Positions 24,778 through 36,750 of a stretch of 64,000 nt of DNA are shown piece after piece. Made by a program: the position numbers and the translations under genes. This DNA comes from Parasitella parasitica (taxonomy: Eukaryota; Mucoromycota; Mucoromycetes; Mucorales; Mucoraceae). The DNA is taken from NCBI GenBank assembly GCA_025201805.1, contig MU619240.1:56340-120339 (forward strand), given 5' to 3'. Numbering within the stretch: the stretch's first letter is position 1; every line of letters starts with the position of its first letter. The notes under the pieces were generated by a model. It did not search any database and was not told the DNA's origin. It saw only the letters and a program-made list of their open reading frames with translations.

Positions 24778-26525
24778 ATGTTATCAAACCTTACTCCTCC
24801 AGGTCGTTTGGATTTGGATTTGGATTTGAGTCAAAGTACAGTTCCAATTCCTTCAAGACCTCCTTCACCAACACTTTCAACAGCTTCATTTATGTCTTCC
24901 GTATCCTGGATGGCGGAAAAAACATCATCTGAGCTTATTCCAATGTTAAAGAGTGCATACTGTGCCTTAAAAGATAAAGAGAAAGGTGTGTATCAATATT
25001 AAAAAGGAAATAGAGGAGTAGGCGTAAGCAGGGAGAGGGCTCAAGCAATAACTACCACTATTGACTATAGTAGTAGTAGCTTGCATGTGTAAAAAAAAAA
25101 TTTCATGTGAAATTTAACTTACCTCATTATTATTACATGCATTAAGATTTAGTACTTGCAGCTGAATTAGGTAAATCATTATTAGAGCATAACTTGAGAT
25201 TAAAGTCAAGTTACGACTCATTGTTACAGTCGGGCACACCGCCTATTACGCCATCTTCGTCTACTGCTATTCAAGACGAGCTTGATTCCGGTGTCAACTC
25301 GCCATCACCTGATGAGGATGAACAAGATGAGAGCACAATGCGATTTATTCCCTCAAGAGGAACAAGAGAAGCCATGATGGAAGTACTGGAGCGCAAAAAT
25401 ATGGAATTGCAAGCTAAACTTGAAGCCGCCATACAAGAGCAAGATAATTCAAGCCGATCAAATTCAAAAAAGACTCGACAGCTTGAAAATGAAATTAGCA
25501 TTTTGAAAAGTAATCTTGACATTGCTTCTATTAAAATCCAAGAGTTGCAAGCAATGAATGAACGTCAAAGAAAGATGAAGTTATCCAACTCAACCACAAC
25601 GACCAAGCAGCAAGAAGACGATTGCCTGGTGGATGAACTGTACACTGAAATTGGTAAAATCCAATTTGAAAAGGATCTAGTTTCCCAATCAAAATCAGAA
25701 TTAGAATCCAAATTAGCTGCAACCTTGAAAGATCTTGGTGACCTGAAAAAGCAGTTTGAAAAATTTGAATTCACACAACAGGACTTTGACAAATTACATG
25801 AAGCTTATGAACGCCAATTCAATCATATTGATGAGCTTAACCAAAGTCTCGAAGAACATCGCAATATCTTGCAAAAATTAAAAGATAAAGGCATCAATAT
25901 CTATTCAACTCGCTCCACCCCATCTCCAAGCTGCTGCAATGGGGATGACCAAAACCAAAATAAATTTCGAAACACTTTTTTAGGTGAACTGGAATTAGAA
26001 TGGATGAAAAATAAGGCAAGTCCAACATCTGCATCAGCAGCCGAAGAAGAAGGAGATTCGTGTATGTTCCAACTGAAGGATTTTGCTGAATTTACTGACA
26101 AGAAGATGTCAACATTTTACAATGTTCCTTCTATTGGATTTGAAAGCGTTTTATCCAAAGCGACCGGTATCGATCAGGATCTTCTGGACGATGCACTCGA
26201 CTTTATCAATAAAATAGAGCAAGAACATAATCAAGAAAAATGCGCCAACTTGTACAACATATTCGATGGTATCGATGACTGTGAATTTGATGTCTTTGAC
26301 GAGTCTTTTCCATCATCTGATCTGTATCCCAGCCTATCGACTCCAAAAAAAATACAGATCCAGCACTTAGTCAACAAGCCTAAAACCTTTGTGGGACGCC
26401 TTCGAACACACATTGTTAAACTGTTCAATCTCGTCTGGCGATGGTGTAGATTCACCATAATACTCACTACTGCACTCTTGATCAATGCATGGCAAGGACC
26501 TGACGCACTTTTAATTGCAAACTAA
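24778..26525 (+). CDS. Coiled-coil protein with dynein-adaptor CC1-box and C-terminal hydrophobic tail
   Basis: Two exons (24778-24985, 25147-26525) joined in phase 1 give 528 residues. After a Pro/Ser-rich N-terminus, residues 70-88 read DLVLAAELGKSLLEHNLRL. The A-A-x-x-G core (74-78) with following L-L and N-L is the CC1 box of BICD, BICDR, TRAK/HAP1 and Spindly, which contacts the dynein light intermediate chain. A long heptad-rich region (about 120-340) follows. It contains ELYTEI (LYTEI at 234-238), fitting the LΦxEΦ Spindly motif used for dynactin pointed-end binding. The last 30 residues contain a hydrophobic segment (about 504-518), a possible tail anchor. An activating adaptor linking an organelle to dynein-dynactin is the natural reading, but it is inference from motifs. 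The intron is long for the window (161 nt). Confidence 0.6.
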
Positions 26526-26772
26526 AACTGCCCTGGGAAACACTCCTTTTCCTATACTCTATTAACAACATTCCTGTACATCAATTAATCACTCCTTTCA
26601 TTTCTTATTACTATCATTATGATTATTTTTTTAATACTTAGTTGCTCAACTCATACTTATACAGATTATGCTTATGATAGTATCATACATATTATTTTAT
26701 ATTCTCTCCCTTGTGTCCCTGATCCACTCTCATTTGAAATATTTACTTCTCTTTATATTAAACAGTATTTTA
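26526..26772. other. Convergent 3' spacer
   Basis: This AT-rich stretch separates the stop codons of two converging genes. Nothing else is seen. Confidence 0.4.
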
Positions 26773-27567
26773 TTAAAAATGATTATCAATGGACCAAAAT
26801 GGCTTTTCAGCCGTTATTCGCATTTTCGTGATCAGTTTCCCGATTATTTTCAGTTTCTTTTTAGGCATTTGTTGTGGTTGATGATTGACTAATTTAATTT
26901 TATGATCGGGACGAGGGGATGAAACAGCGTAAACAGATAAGTTGGCCTTCTGAGAAGGAAATGCGCTACTGTAGTTGCTAGTATGAGGGGTCGCCACGCT
27001 CAAAATAGCCGAATCTTCATTTTCCAGTTCATCGATGGGTCTTGCTATGCTTTGCTGTTCCTTGTACAATCGATAGAGATTGTTGCTTCGATTACAATCC
27101 GTCGAGGATGTTGTAATTGTATTGAATTCATTATCTTCATCATCGTCTGTTGTTGTCTCTTGTGCTTCCTCTTGCACTTGTCGAAGCTTATCTTTTTGGT
27201 ATTCTGATGAAGATGGCGGCAGAAATGTACTTTTCGGGCCAAATAACTTCGGTAATGATGGCTGTGGAGTAGCTGTACCGTCGGTGGTAGCTGTGTGTGA
27301 AGAGCGTTGATTGTTCATACTGCTGTCAGAATACAATGTTTCTTGTTGCTGCGTTGCGTTTTTTCTTGATTCGGGAGCGCTTGCCTCCAAGATACTAGAT
27401 CCATTTTCTTTAATTTCGTAATAATGGGTTGTATTGTAAGAGATATCTTGTATCAATTCCATATAAGATTGGTGCATCCAATCTATGGGACTAGGTGGTT
27501 TCTTGAGCAATTTACTGCTTAACTTTGATGAAATTGTACTTGGAGGGAATTGAATGGAATTATACAT
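26773..27567 (-). CDS. Hypothetical low-complexity protein
   Basis: A 264-codon uninterrupted frame on the minus strand with an ATG start. I recognise no family. Early residues include a folded-looking patch (DWMHQSYMELIQDISY, about 29-44). The rest is rich in Ser, Thr, Gln, Asp and Pro and looks disordered, with an acidic stretch (TTTDDDEDNEF) near residue 140 and a basic tail (PKKKLKIIGKLITKMR). Codon use resembles that of neighbouring genes and the frame is long for this AT-rich region, which supports coding. Hydrophobic frames just upstream on the same strand (27596-28037) could be further exons, but no phase-consistent splice was found. Confidence 0.45.
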   Translation of the reverse strand: MYNSIQFPPSTISSKLSSKLLKKPPSPIDWMHQSYMELIQDISYNTTHYYEIKENGSSILEASAPESRKNATQQQETLYSDSSMNNQRSSHTATTDGTATPQPSLPKLFGPKSTFLPPSSSEYQKDKLRQVQEEAQETTTDDDEDNEFNTITTSSTDCNRSNNLYRLYKEQQSIARPIDELENEDSAILSVATPHTSNYSSAFPSQKANLSVYAVSSPRPDHKIKLVNHQPQQMPKKKLKIIGKLITKMRITAEKPFWSIDNHF

Positions 27568-29256
27568 GTAAGATTGGAAGAAAAGAAAAAGGATGTTATT
27601 GTTTACAATTGTCTTGTTTTACCCAAATGTAGAAGTGGATAGACATTGGTGAATCAGTCATTGAACGAAATAAGTCACTTCCTTCTGGAACGGTGCTTGG
27701 GGGAACTCTGCTAAACAACTTGGTCATCACCGAAACGCAAAAAATCCTAAAAACTTGCAAAATACTTAATAGTATAGGCTCCTTGATTTGACGTATTTTA
27801 GCAATATTGATAAATACAAATAAAGTTAATGATTGCATTAAGATTGCCAATGCAATAATCGACATTAAATAGCATATCCCAAATAATAAGTGGTATTAAA
27901 AATAATTGGTTGTCAGAGTATATTTCATCGCTAGTTTGCATAATAACCAGCAAACATTCGTATGGCAAAAAGAGAACAGTTGCTTCCTGATACAGATACA
28001 GGCAATATAATGAAAAAATAAATAAGAAATTTCCCAATGTTTTCTAATATCATTTTATAAAATAGTGAAGCTATCGCTATTGTATAATCGTATTTCAGTT
28101 TTTCATTTAGTTTTATCTAAATCCTCTATACTCAGAGAAGCAAATCTGTCTTGATTTTACTTTATAAAGTATATATTCAAAAATTAAGTGCAGAAGCAGT
28201 TTTTTCCTAGAAATAGCAATGAAATCAAGCGTTTTTTAACTATACCTCCTGCCACCTTATTCGCATTAAACATGGATAGGAAAACCTTCAGTCAGAAATT
28301 TCTCTGTTGCCCACTTGTTTGAATTATACGTCTTATATACAATCCATAAATACTACAGATATCAGCAGAAACCACTTTTATTCAATAAAAAATACTAAAA
28401 AAAGTGTACAATATCTGATGAAGAACTCATCAACGCATCTTTTAGACTTGGCAGATAAAGACAGCTATGTATAGCTGCGTAAAAGTACATAATTTCAACT
28501 GATGAGCGTCGTGTGTATTAAGAGGTTATGTGCAAAAACAGTTTTTCTTTTTCTTCTTAATTAACCATAAATTGTTGTGCCAATGTAACGGGCGCAGTGA
28601 AATGTTATGTAAATAATTTCTTGAATAAAAGCAAATACAAAACTTTAGACTTTTATTGACATAAGGTATGATTTCCTTCTATAATAAAACATATCTTAAT
28701 TAATGATTATCCACATAATATCTGATGTTTGACAGGAAGTGTCAAACATTATTAAATCACAGAATTTCCAGGAACAGACCTATTCTTCTATTTACACTAA
28801 AGAGAAGATGTGGGCAAGATGTCTCACCGACATTCCCCACTCTGGTCTTGATGTAATTTTTGAATAAGCCTAGAGCCTTGCAATAGGTTTAATTACAACT
28901 TGTAGCTAATTACTTATTTGTAAAAGAATTACCAACAATTAATATATCATGATCCGTACAAGCAGCTATGTCAGGTCTAATACATGTGGTCTTTATATGG
29001 ATACAGCACGCATCTATCATTTTGAATTAGTTAATTTTTTGGGCTTTTTTTCGAAGCTGCATTTTTTCAATCAGTTCTTTTCAAATCAAATCCCAATCAT
29101 ACGAATATCCATGCCCAAACAGCTTGGCATTCGCATGAATTTTCTGTTTGCACCGTTATTGCAAATCATTGAGCATATAAAATGTATGTGTTTTTTTTTA
29201 TACTATTAAAGGGTTTTAAAAAATAGTAAAATCGGGTTTGGTAAAAAAAAGAGAAC

Positions 29257-29277
29257 AGAGAGAGAGAGAGAGAGAGG
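29257..29277. repeat. (AG)n microsatellite
   Basis: About ten AG units lie in the gene-poor region. Confidence 0.85.
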
Positions 29278-29689
29278 AAAGGTTTAGAGCATGATTATAA
29301 TTTGCTAATCGGAGCTGTGGGAACGTATGCCACAGTTATAGTGCATACTTTTGCTTTTGCAAGAAGAAAATTGAAATGCACGGCATCAACGATGATTTTT
29401 TTTTTTCGAAATGTGTATCCATTTCGTCTTTTCGCTAAAAAACGTATATGTTCTACTTTTATTCCATTAAAATGTTTTAGAATTAAGTCGACGACCTATT
29501 CCACCCCTACAATTATATGAAAAAGACGGGCGGAGGATTTCATTTCAGTCGACATGAGATTTCAATTATTAATGGAAATAGTAGAACGATGGATGTGATC
29601 AACATACTGATGTGATGGATTGTTTGGTCGACTCCATGCGTTTATATCTACTCTGAATATAACGTGTTTTTGTTTCGCAACAAAAACAT

Positions 29690-30460
29690 CAAAAAATTAA
29701 GAGCAAGACCATTTGAAATATGAAAAGGTGTTTTTAAAGCCTGATATAATTTATATTGTTTGATGCAGAATTCAAAGGCTGAAAAAAAAAAACATCTAGC
29801 AAATATGTTGAACTTTTTATGTTTGTGCAAGTTGCAATGGCAACATATTTCTGAGCTCGAATTTACCACTGCGAATAAAGGCCATTAGCAGTGAAGCACT
29901 TATTTCAAATGAGGAGCAAAACATGAGCTTCATAAGCAATCTGGCTATGTCTTAATATGAATCAATAGCGAAGACGCTGTAAAATATGACCTCAAAAGCT
30001 ATTTTTATATAGCTTCATGGTTTGGCTAAAATAAATACCACCTAATCATGATCACCACCTTTTTCTCTGCTTAAAGGCCTATATTGCAATCTCTGATATC
30101 TTTACAAAATATTAAGTGATAAAGACACAACCTTCAGCCAAAATCTTCTTTTTTTGCACCATTCCACAACATATTCGAGTTTCATGTACCTCTGATCTTT
30201 TTTCAGATTTTGCTATGTTTGGACCCTAAACTTCATATTCGATTTTCAGTTTTCAACTTTGGATCAACCTTCGGGGTCATTTTTAGGTAGGGATTTGTGG
30301 TCCAAGCTAAGAATACAGGCTAATACCAGTATAATAACTGTATCTGAATACGTTTTCCAATTCTTGCTATCTATCTTTGCTGTCGAGATATTGCCAAAAC
30401 CAGGTTTTGCAGATTTTGCAGTGATTTTACAGCATATGTTCCTATAACAAGTACCATATT
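29690..30460. repeat. Unclassified interspersed repeat, copy A
   Basis: This segment matches copy B (about 31150-31960) in the same orientation with scattered substitutions and indels. The best block begins at AAAGACACAACCTTCAGCC and continues through TCATGTACCTCTGATCTTTTTT and GGGTCATTTTTAGGTA. Reading frames in both copies are interrupted by stops. Copies are offset by about 1.44-1.47 kb. No terminal inverted repeats or known transposon domains were seen. Confidence 0.7.
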
Positions 30461-31149
30461 TTGCAATTAAACCATATTCAAGTTTCTAAGTAAAGTAATA
30501 AAGCACGTTTTTTCACACCTATTGATATTAAACATATTGTAGCCAAGTTCGCATTCGACAAGCTTCAGCCAATTTTGTCTTTTTACGTTAAACTTTGTCC
30601 GCCTTTTTCTCAACAAACCACTAAGATACTTTGGCTCGAGTTATTATTAAAATCTTTTTGAAACTTAATTTTATACTAGATGTGTTAGTTTTTAGATAGA
30701 TATGTAGAAAAAAATATTTTTTCATAAGATTTTAGCAGAGGTTTGATTTATTTTCATAACTTTCAAAGCAATAGACAGTATCTAAAGATACATCCTAAAC
30801 CAATAAAAACATAAAGCTACAAAATATCTATGGAATGGTTTTTATTTCGTTAAGAAATATGATTTTTTGAGCGAGATAATGGCACAAAACAGCATGTTTT
30901 TTTACCCTTTTGAATGGCTCCATTTTGGCCCTCTAAACATACGGCCGGGAAATCGTAGTTCCGATTTAGTCGAGACAAGATTTTGATTTTTGACAGAAAT
31001 AATAAAGCCACAGTTGTAAGTAAAGTATTGTTGTGTAGGTATAGACATGCTGATTTGTTTGATTAGCTTTATAGAGCTTTAGGTGCTCAAAATATGCTTG
31101 CTTTTACTCAAAAACTATCAAAAATAGCGTTTTTTGAATATTTGAGAAT

Positions 31150-31960
31150 TATTAATAGGAAAAGGTGTTTGGATAGCCTTGTAATCTACATTTTTAGATG
31201 AAGAATTTATCTTTTGTTATAAAACACTTAGTAAGCATATCCGATATACCTATTACGTTCTTGAGATATCTAGCTATGAACTATGCAAAAAAAGTTCGAA
31301 ACTGGTTTGGGTCAAATGGAAACACAGTGCTGAGATTCAATCTACAGCCTTCCTTTTTCGCTGTAAATGAGTGCACCACCTATTTTCAATTAAAGAGCAA
31401 AGCATGATTTTACTAGGTAATTTGAGTATGTCTCAATACGAATCGATAGCTGAGATACTGCATAATACGGGCTCAAAAACTATTTATAAATAAATTCATT
31501 TTTGGACGAAGTAAATACCGCCAAATCAGAGATATAACTCTTCCCCAAAGCATAATTTGCAATCTTCGATATCTTTACAAATTATTAAGCGATAAAGACA
31601 CAACCTTCAGCCAAAATCTTTTTCTTTTGCGCTATTCTACAACATAGCCAAGTCTCATGTACCTCTGATCTTTTTTTCAGACTTTTCTATGTTTAAACCC
31701 AAACCTCATTCAATATTCAATTTTCAACTTTGGGTCAACCTTCAGGGTCATTTTTAGGTACGGATTTGGGGTCCAAGCTAAGGATACGTCCTAATACTAG
31801 TACAATAACTGTTCCTCGCCAAGTCTCCCAATTATTGATATCTATCTTTGCTATTGAAATACTGCCAGAACAAGATTTTGCTGATTTTACGTAAACTGAA
31901 GCTTTTTGGATTTTTGCTAAATAGTTGTCCCGTTGCACTGAAAGTTCGTAACAAGTAAAT
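31150..31960. repeat. Unclassified interspersed repeat, copy B
   Basis: The second copy. Compared with copy A it keeps blocks around GAGCAAA, TATGTCTCAATACGAATCGATAG and the AACCTTCAGCC segment. A 67-codon open stretch on the minus strand (31735-31938) is not preserved in copy A, so coding is not supported. Confidence 0.7.
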
Positions 31961-32731
31961 GTTGAATTAAGTGTGTAAGGTTGTTTACCTGAAGACTCAG
32001 GTATGGTTTATTTGCAAGAGCGGATACTTGGCGTAAGAGGATATGCTTCATATTAGTGAAAGTGTGTAGTAGTAGTAGTATATATTAAGGTTTTACTCTT
32101 GTCTTGAACCCCGCCTAAAAATGCAATCGAGTCAAGGGGTTTGGGTCTAAAAAAATGGTCAGAGATTGATGCAAAATGGCACAGATAGAATTTATTTTAA
32201 CCGAGAAATGAAGTTATGATACCACTACATGAAAATAGTTCTTGAGATTGTTATGCAGCATGTCAGTCATGGAGTCAAAGGCATGAAAAATTTACGCCCG
32301 CAAAGTAACCCACGGTCATACGGCACAATTCTGGAACCACCGAGCCTTGTTTGATCTCTACAGCTAACAGTATCTAGACCAGCTGTTTTTATGATGATGG
32401 TAGTGTAGGCCTCAATACTGGCTACTGAAGTTTTCGCTTTTAATGGTTTTTGGATATGCAAGGCTTTTTATACGTCTGTACAGTATTTTCTCCTGCTTCG
32501 CTTAGCTCGCTTCAGCCTGGATTCCTGTAGATGCGTCATTAGATAGGCGACTAACTTTTTCTGATATATCAACACTTGTACCGTGGGAAAGAGAAAAACG
32601 TAGGGTGGGTTGGGTTATGCATGTGACCTAAAATAGAAATTTCATGTATAAATTACATTCATTTTACGGTCAAGACCATACGCTCTTTCTTTTCTTTTAT
32701 CAATTACAAACAAAGAAAATCAACAATAAAG

Positions 32732-34193
32732 ATGACTGGAAACTCTAGCAAGACGTCTGTCGAATTGGAGGGCAAATACGGCGCACACAAGTAAGTATAG
32801 CAGGCCTTCATAACGGGTTCAAGCAAGTATTGATGCAGTTTAAAAAAGCTACCATCCTCTCCCGGTTGTATTTTCAGAGGCAAAGGGCATTTACGTTACG
32901 GATCCTGAGGGCAAGAAATACATGGACTTTCTTTCCGCCTACTCTGCCGTCAACCAAGGTCATTGTCATCCTAAAATTATCGAAGCATTGTGCAGCCAAG
33001 CTCAGAAATTGACCTTGTCATCAAGAGCCTTTTACAATGACGTTTACGGTCAATATACAAAGTATATGCACGACTATTTTGGATATGATATGGTCCTCCC
33101 CATGAACACTGGCGCTGAAGCTGTCGAAACAGCTATCAAATTGGGTCGTAGATGGGGATATGTCAAGAAGAAAATTCCTGACAACGAGGCTATTATATTG
33201 AGTTGCGAAAATAACTTCCACGGCCGAACTGTGGGTGTGATCTCTATGAGCACGGATCCTGAATCATATGCTAAATTCGGTCCTTACTTGCCTTTGGTTG
33301 GCCCTGTTGTCCCCGAAGCCAACACTACCATTCGCTATAATAATTTGGATGATCTTGAGAAGGTGTTGGATGCGGTTGGTAAACGCGTAGCTGCTTTCTT
33401 GGTTGAGCCCATTCAAGGTGAGGCTGGGTAAGTTTTCGTATATAATATAGGGTTTCTCTGTTTGAAAGCTCACGGTATTGATTAGTATTATGGTCCCTGA
33501 TGATGGTTATTTGAAAAAAGCCTTTGAGCTTTGTAAGAAGCACAATGTCTTGTTTATTGCTGATGAAATTCAAACTGGTCTCGGGCGTACCGGAAAGATG
33601 TTATGTGTGGAGCATGATGAAATCCGTCCAGATGTTGTTCTCCTGGGTAAAGCGCTTTCAGGAGGCGTCTATCCGGTTTCTGCCGTTTTAGCTAATAGTG
33701 ATATAATGTTATGCATTAAGCCCGGAGAACATGGCTCTACTTATGGCGGCAATCCGCTTGGTTGTGCTGTTGCTATGGCTGCTTTAGATGTCATTAAGGA
33801 CGAGAAATTGACTGAAAATGCCGAGAAACTGGGCCAGAAGTTCAGAGAAGGGATTGAAAATTTGAAGTCTCCTCTGGTCAAGACTGGTATAAAGTTTAAA
33901 ATCGTGGTGTCTCATTGATATCTAACAGAAATCTCATAGTTCGTGGTCGCGGTTTATTAAACGCCATAGTCATTGATGAATCGAAATCCAAAACAAGTGC
34001 TTGGGATCTTTGTTTGTTGCTTAAATCCAGAGGGTTATTAGCTAAACCCACACATGTGAACATTATCCGTTTAGCGCCTCCGCTTGTCATCACCGAAGAA
34101 GAAATCACGCAAAGCATTGAAATCATAGCTGGCGCTTTAAGGGACATTGCCACTATGGAGGCAAAAGATATCCCAAATGATCTTGGCTGCTAA
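32732..34193 (+). CDS. CAR2: Ornithine aminotransferase
   Basis: Four exons (32732-32790, 32849-33427, 33486-33886, 33940-34193) give 430 residues. The second exon opens with [14 protein letters not shown] and [17 protein letters not shown], conserved in ornithine:2-oxoacid aminotransferases of fold type [14 protein letters not shown] forms the cofactor phosphate site, [13 protein letters not shown] carries the PLP-ring Asp, and GKALSGG supplies the Schiff-base Lys (about K268). The enzyme transfers the delta-amino group of ornithine to 2-oxoglutarate, giving glutamate semialdehyde in arginine catabolism. No mitochondrial presequence is seen, so a cytosolic enzyme as in yeast Car2 is likely. 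Its stop codon lies 20 bases from the MLH1 stop codon on the other strand. Confidence 0.95.
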
Positions 34194-34213
34194 ATGATAA
34201 TAAATTGTTTATT

Positions 34214-36523
34214 TCAGCATCGTTCAAATACTTTGTACAAATCAGTTAAATTGGCTACTTGTGTAATATGCTTCTTTAAGGAAGCAGGAGCTGAAAAATG
34301 AGTTTTGAAGGATGGAAATATGTAATGCTCCACCTTTAGTAAATCATCTTGACTTAAGGGTGGTTCAGCACTGTAGAATATGGCCAGTTCTTTTGCAAGT
34401 GTGTGGAAACACTCCTTTTCTGACTCCCAGTTTACTTCAGTGCCTAGTCTTAGCAGAAATAGTGGTAGTTTGTGTAAACAAGGCACATAATCTTTGATGA
34501 TCATGGGTAGAGAAACCAGGTTGCCATCAGCTGAGATGCTGAGAGAAAAGTACTCGGTAAGCATTTCTGCTCTGGAGATCAAGGTGTCGATAATTAACTA
34601 GGGCAAACGTGTGTGAGATTAGAAATTTGCTTCGCTTACACCTTAACTTACTTGTATAATCTCGGTTTTGTCTTGCAAGCCATCTGGCAAAACACTCTGC
34701 GCAATTGCTGTTTGCAAACACTCCCGAATGGATATAGGTATCGATAGTTTCAAGTGGCCCATGTTGCAAAATTCATGCAAAATAATCTGGTAGAATAGCT
34801 CTTCGCTGGCAGTATTGTAATTGACAAGGTAGATGTTTTGCTCGTATTGGATCAGTGCAAGCGGCTCATCAACACACCCGATAAATGTATGATACGAGAG
34901 AATATTGGTAACAGCTTGTGAAACAAAAAGGAATCAGTAACACATGTACACTTGATTCTATCGGCGTCAGCAAACCTGTATTTTCTTGCTTTTTGATTTC
35001 TTTTCGCAGTTGTAATATGCTAGTCAGTCTAACGTCTACTCGAGGCTTTTTGGTAGTTTCCACTGATAAATAGGATGAATCTTCAGTATCTAGATGCATG
35101 GCTTCATTTTCCTCAGGATGTTGCTGTGTAGGTGGTTTAAAGACAAAGGTATCGAGTGTCGTAACTCGGCTGTCTGTTCTGACATATTTGTATTCGGGAA
35201 CTGCTGCTGAAGTTGATTCTATTTTACACGTAAGAACATGTTCAGTGATTAAGCGGATCCAGCATATTGTACCTTGAGGTCTCTCGTCTTCATTATCATC
35301 ATCCATGTCACCATCAATCCTCTTGGTTGGGTCAGGTGCCCCGGGTAGCAAGGTTTGTGTATAAAATGTTCGAGAATGGTTGGCATTTTCTAGAGCTTCT
35401 TGAAAGGCATCACAAACTGCACCGATAATGCGATCTTCTTGCAGGAAATGAACTTCCTTTTTCGTGGGATGCACATTGACATCAACATTTTTGGGGTCAA
35501 TCTCTAGGCTCAGGTATACGAACGGGTGTGTTCCTTTCGGTAATAGCATAGCATAAATGTTCTCTATGGCTCGTTTGATTGACGAATTTTCAACCGAGCG
35601 GTCTATCAGCACGCAACGTCAGTATTTCTATTCAGCACATAATGCAGGCACTCACGATTGATAAATAATAAAAATGTCATTTTCTTTACGCTGTAATTTG
35701 CATTTGATATATATGCATTCATGCTGAAACTGAGGCTGTCATATTTTCTGTCAATTGACAACAATTCAGATGCAACTGAACCGTGCAACAGCCTTATATT
35801 TTCGACCACACTTGCACCAGTCGAAGTCTTGATATCAGCCACAGTTGATCCCTTCTTTATGCATGTAAAGCTAACGCCTGAATTGTGGATGGCGTAGCGA
35901 CTGACAATTTCCAGTATTCTATTGTGTTCTTCGCTGGTTGATTTGAATGCCTTTCTTCTAGTTGGCACATTGTAGAATAGATCCTCGGCAGTAATTTGTG
36001 TTCCATTGTTGCCTGCACATGCTTTAGGATCTGCACTTTGACCTGGTTTGGCAGGTATAAGTTTTCCGTCTGAATACAATGCCCTGTAAGCGCACGGAGA
36101 GTCTGCTATTTTGGTTGTGATTGTGACATGAGCGACATGAGATATGCTTGCCAAGGCTTCACCTCGAAAACCATGCGTGGCGATACCTGTCAAGTCCTCA
36201 AATCGGTTTAGTTTGCTAGTCGTAAAACGTTCACACACAATAGCCATATCTTCTTTCTGTTATTGACTAAAAATGAGCGCTATGTATATACTGCGTAAGT
36301 TTGATTTTATACTTACTCGAATGCCATGGCCATTATCTTGAATCTGTAGTAGTTTAAGACCTCCATCTTTCACTTGGATATCAATTTTTGTCGAACCAGC
36401 ATCTAAACTATTCTCGATCAATTCTTTGAGAGCATTAGAAGGGCGTTGAATCACTTCTCCTGCTGCTATACGGTTAACAACTGTCTGATCCAACTTTTTA
36501 ACGCTGGGCACATTGATTGACAT
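34214..36523 (-). CDS. MLH1: DNA mismatch repair protein MLH1
   Basis: Six exons on the minus strand (36523-36317, 36256-35656, 35602-35273, 35218-34976, 34914-34652, 34597-34214) encode 675 residues. The GHKL ATPase motifs are intact: [12 protein letters not shown] and [17 protein letters not shown], and [30 protein letters not shown] and [15 protein letters not shown] mark the second N-terminal subdomain. The linker is shorter than in yeast or human MLH1. The C-terminal dimerisation domain ends in VFERC, the hallmark of MLH1; in yeast that terminal Cys contributes to the Pms1 endonuclease site. It acts as MutL-alpha/gamma with Pms1/Mlh3 in nuclear mismatch repair and meiosis. The acceptor at 34915 (AAG) is weaker than the others but keeps the frame. 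Confidence 0.95.
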
Positions 36524-36750
36524 TGCGTAGTTGTAGATAGAATGGAAAAAGCTACTAGACAAGACACACAAAAAAAGACCTTTTTCAAACAACACAAGGC
36601 CTTTCAAATTAAAAGAGCGTGGGCTAATAATCAAAATATACAATGTGCATATGCTGACACCACAGTGTCATGATGCCCTGAACAAGAGCTAAACGTTGGG
36701 GATTTATTAAAGAATACATATGGTATCTGTAAAGCAAGCTTATTTTTCGC

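Larger units (their letters stand above)
27568..32731. other. Gene-poor AT-rich region
   Basis: About 5.2 kb with no supported gene. It contains a GA microsatellite (29257-29277), two diverged copies of an unclassified repeat (listed separately), and short degenerate frames. Upstream of ornithine aminotransferase a TATAAATT element sits at 32647-32654, 85 bases before its ATG, followed by a T/C-rich leader. Confidence 0.55.

Noticed and set aside
27596-28037. Two overlapping hydrophobic minus-strand frames, possible multi-pass membrane protein
   Set aside because: The frames overlap in AT-rich DNA, and no splice joined them, or joined them to the 26773-27567 gene, in phase.
32267-32461. Minus-strand frame that looked like a transposase C-terminus
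   Set aside because: It is only 64 codons, with no zinc ribbon or catalytic motif, so similarity could not be supported.
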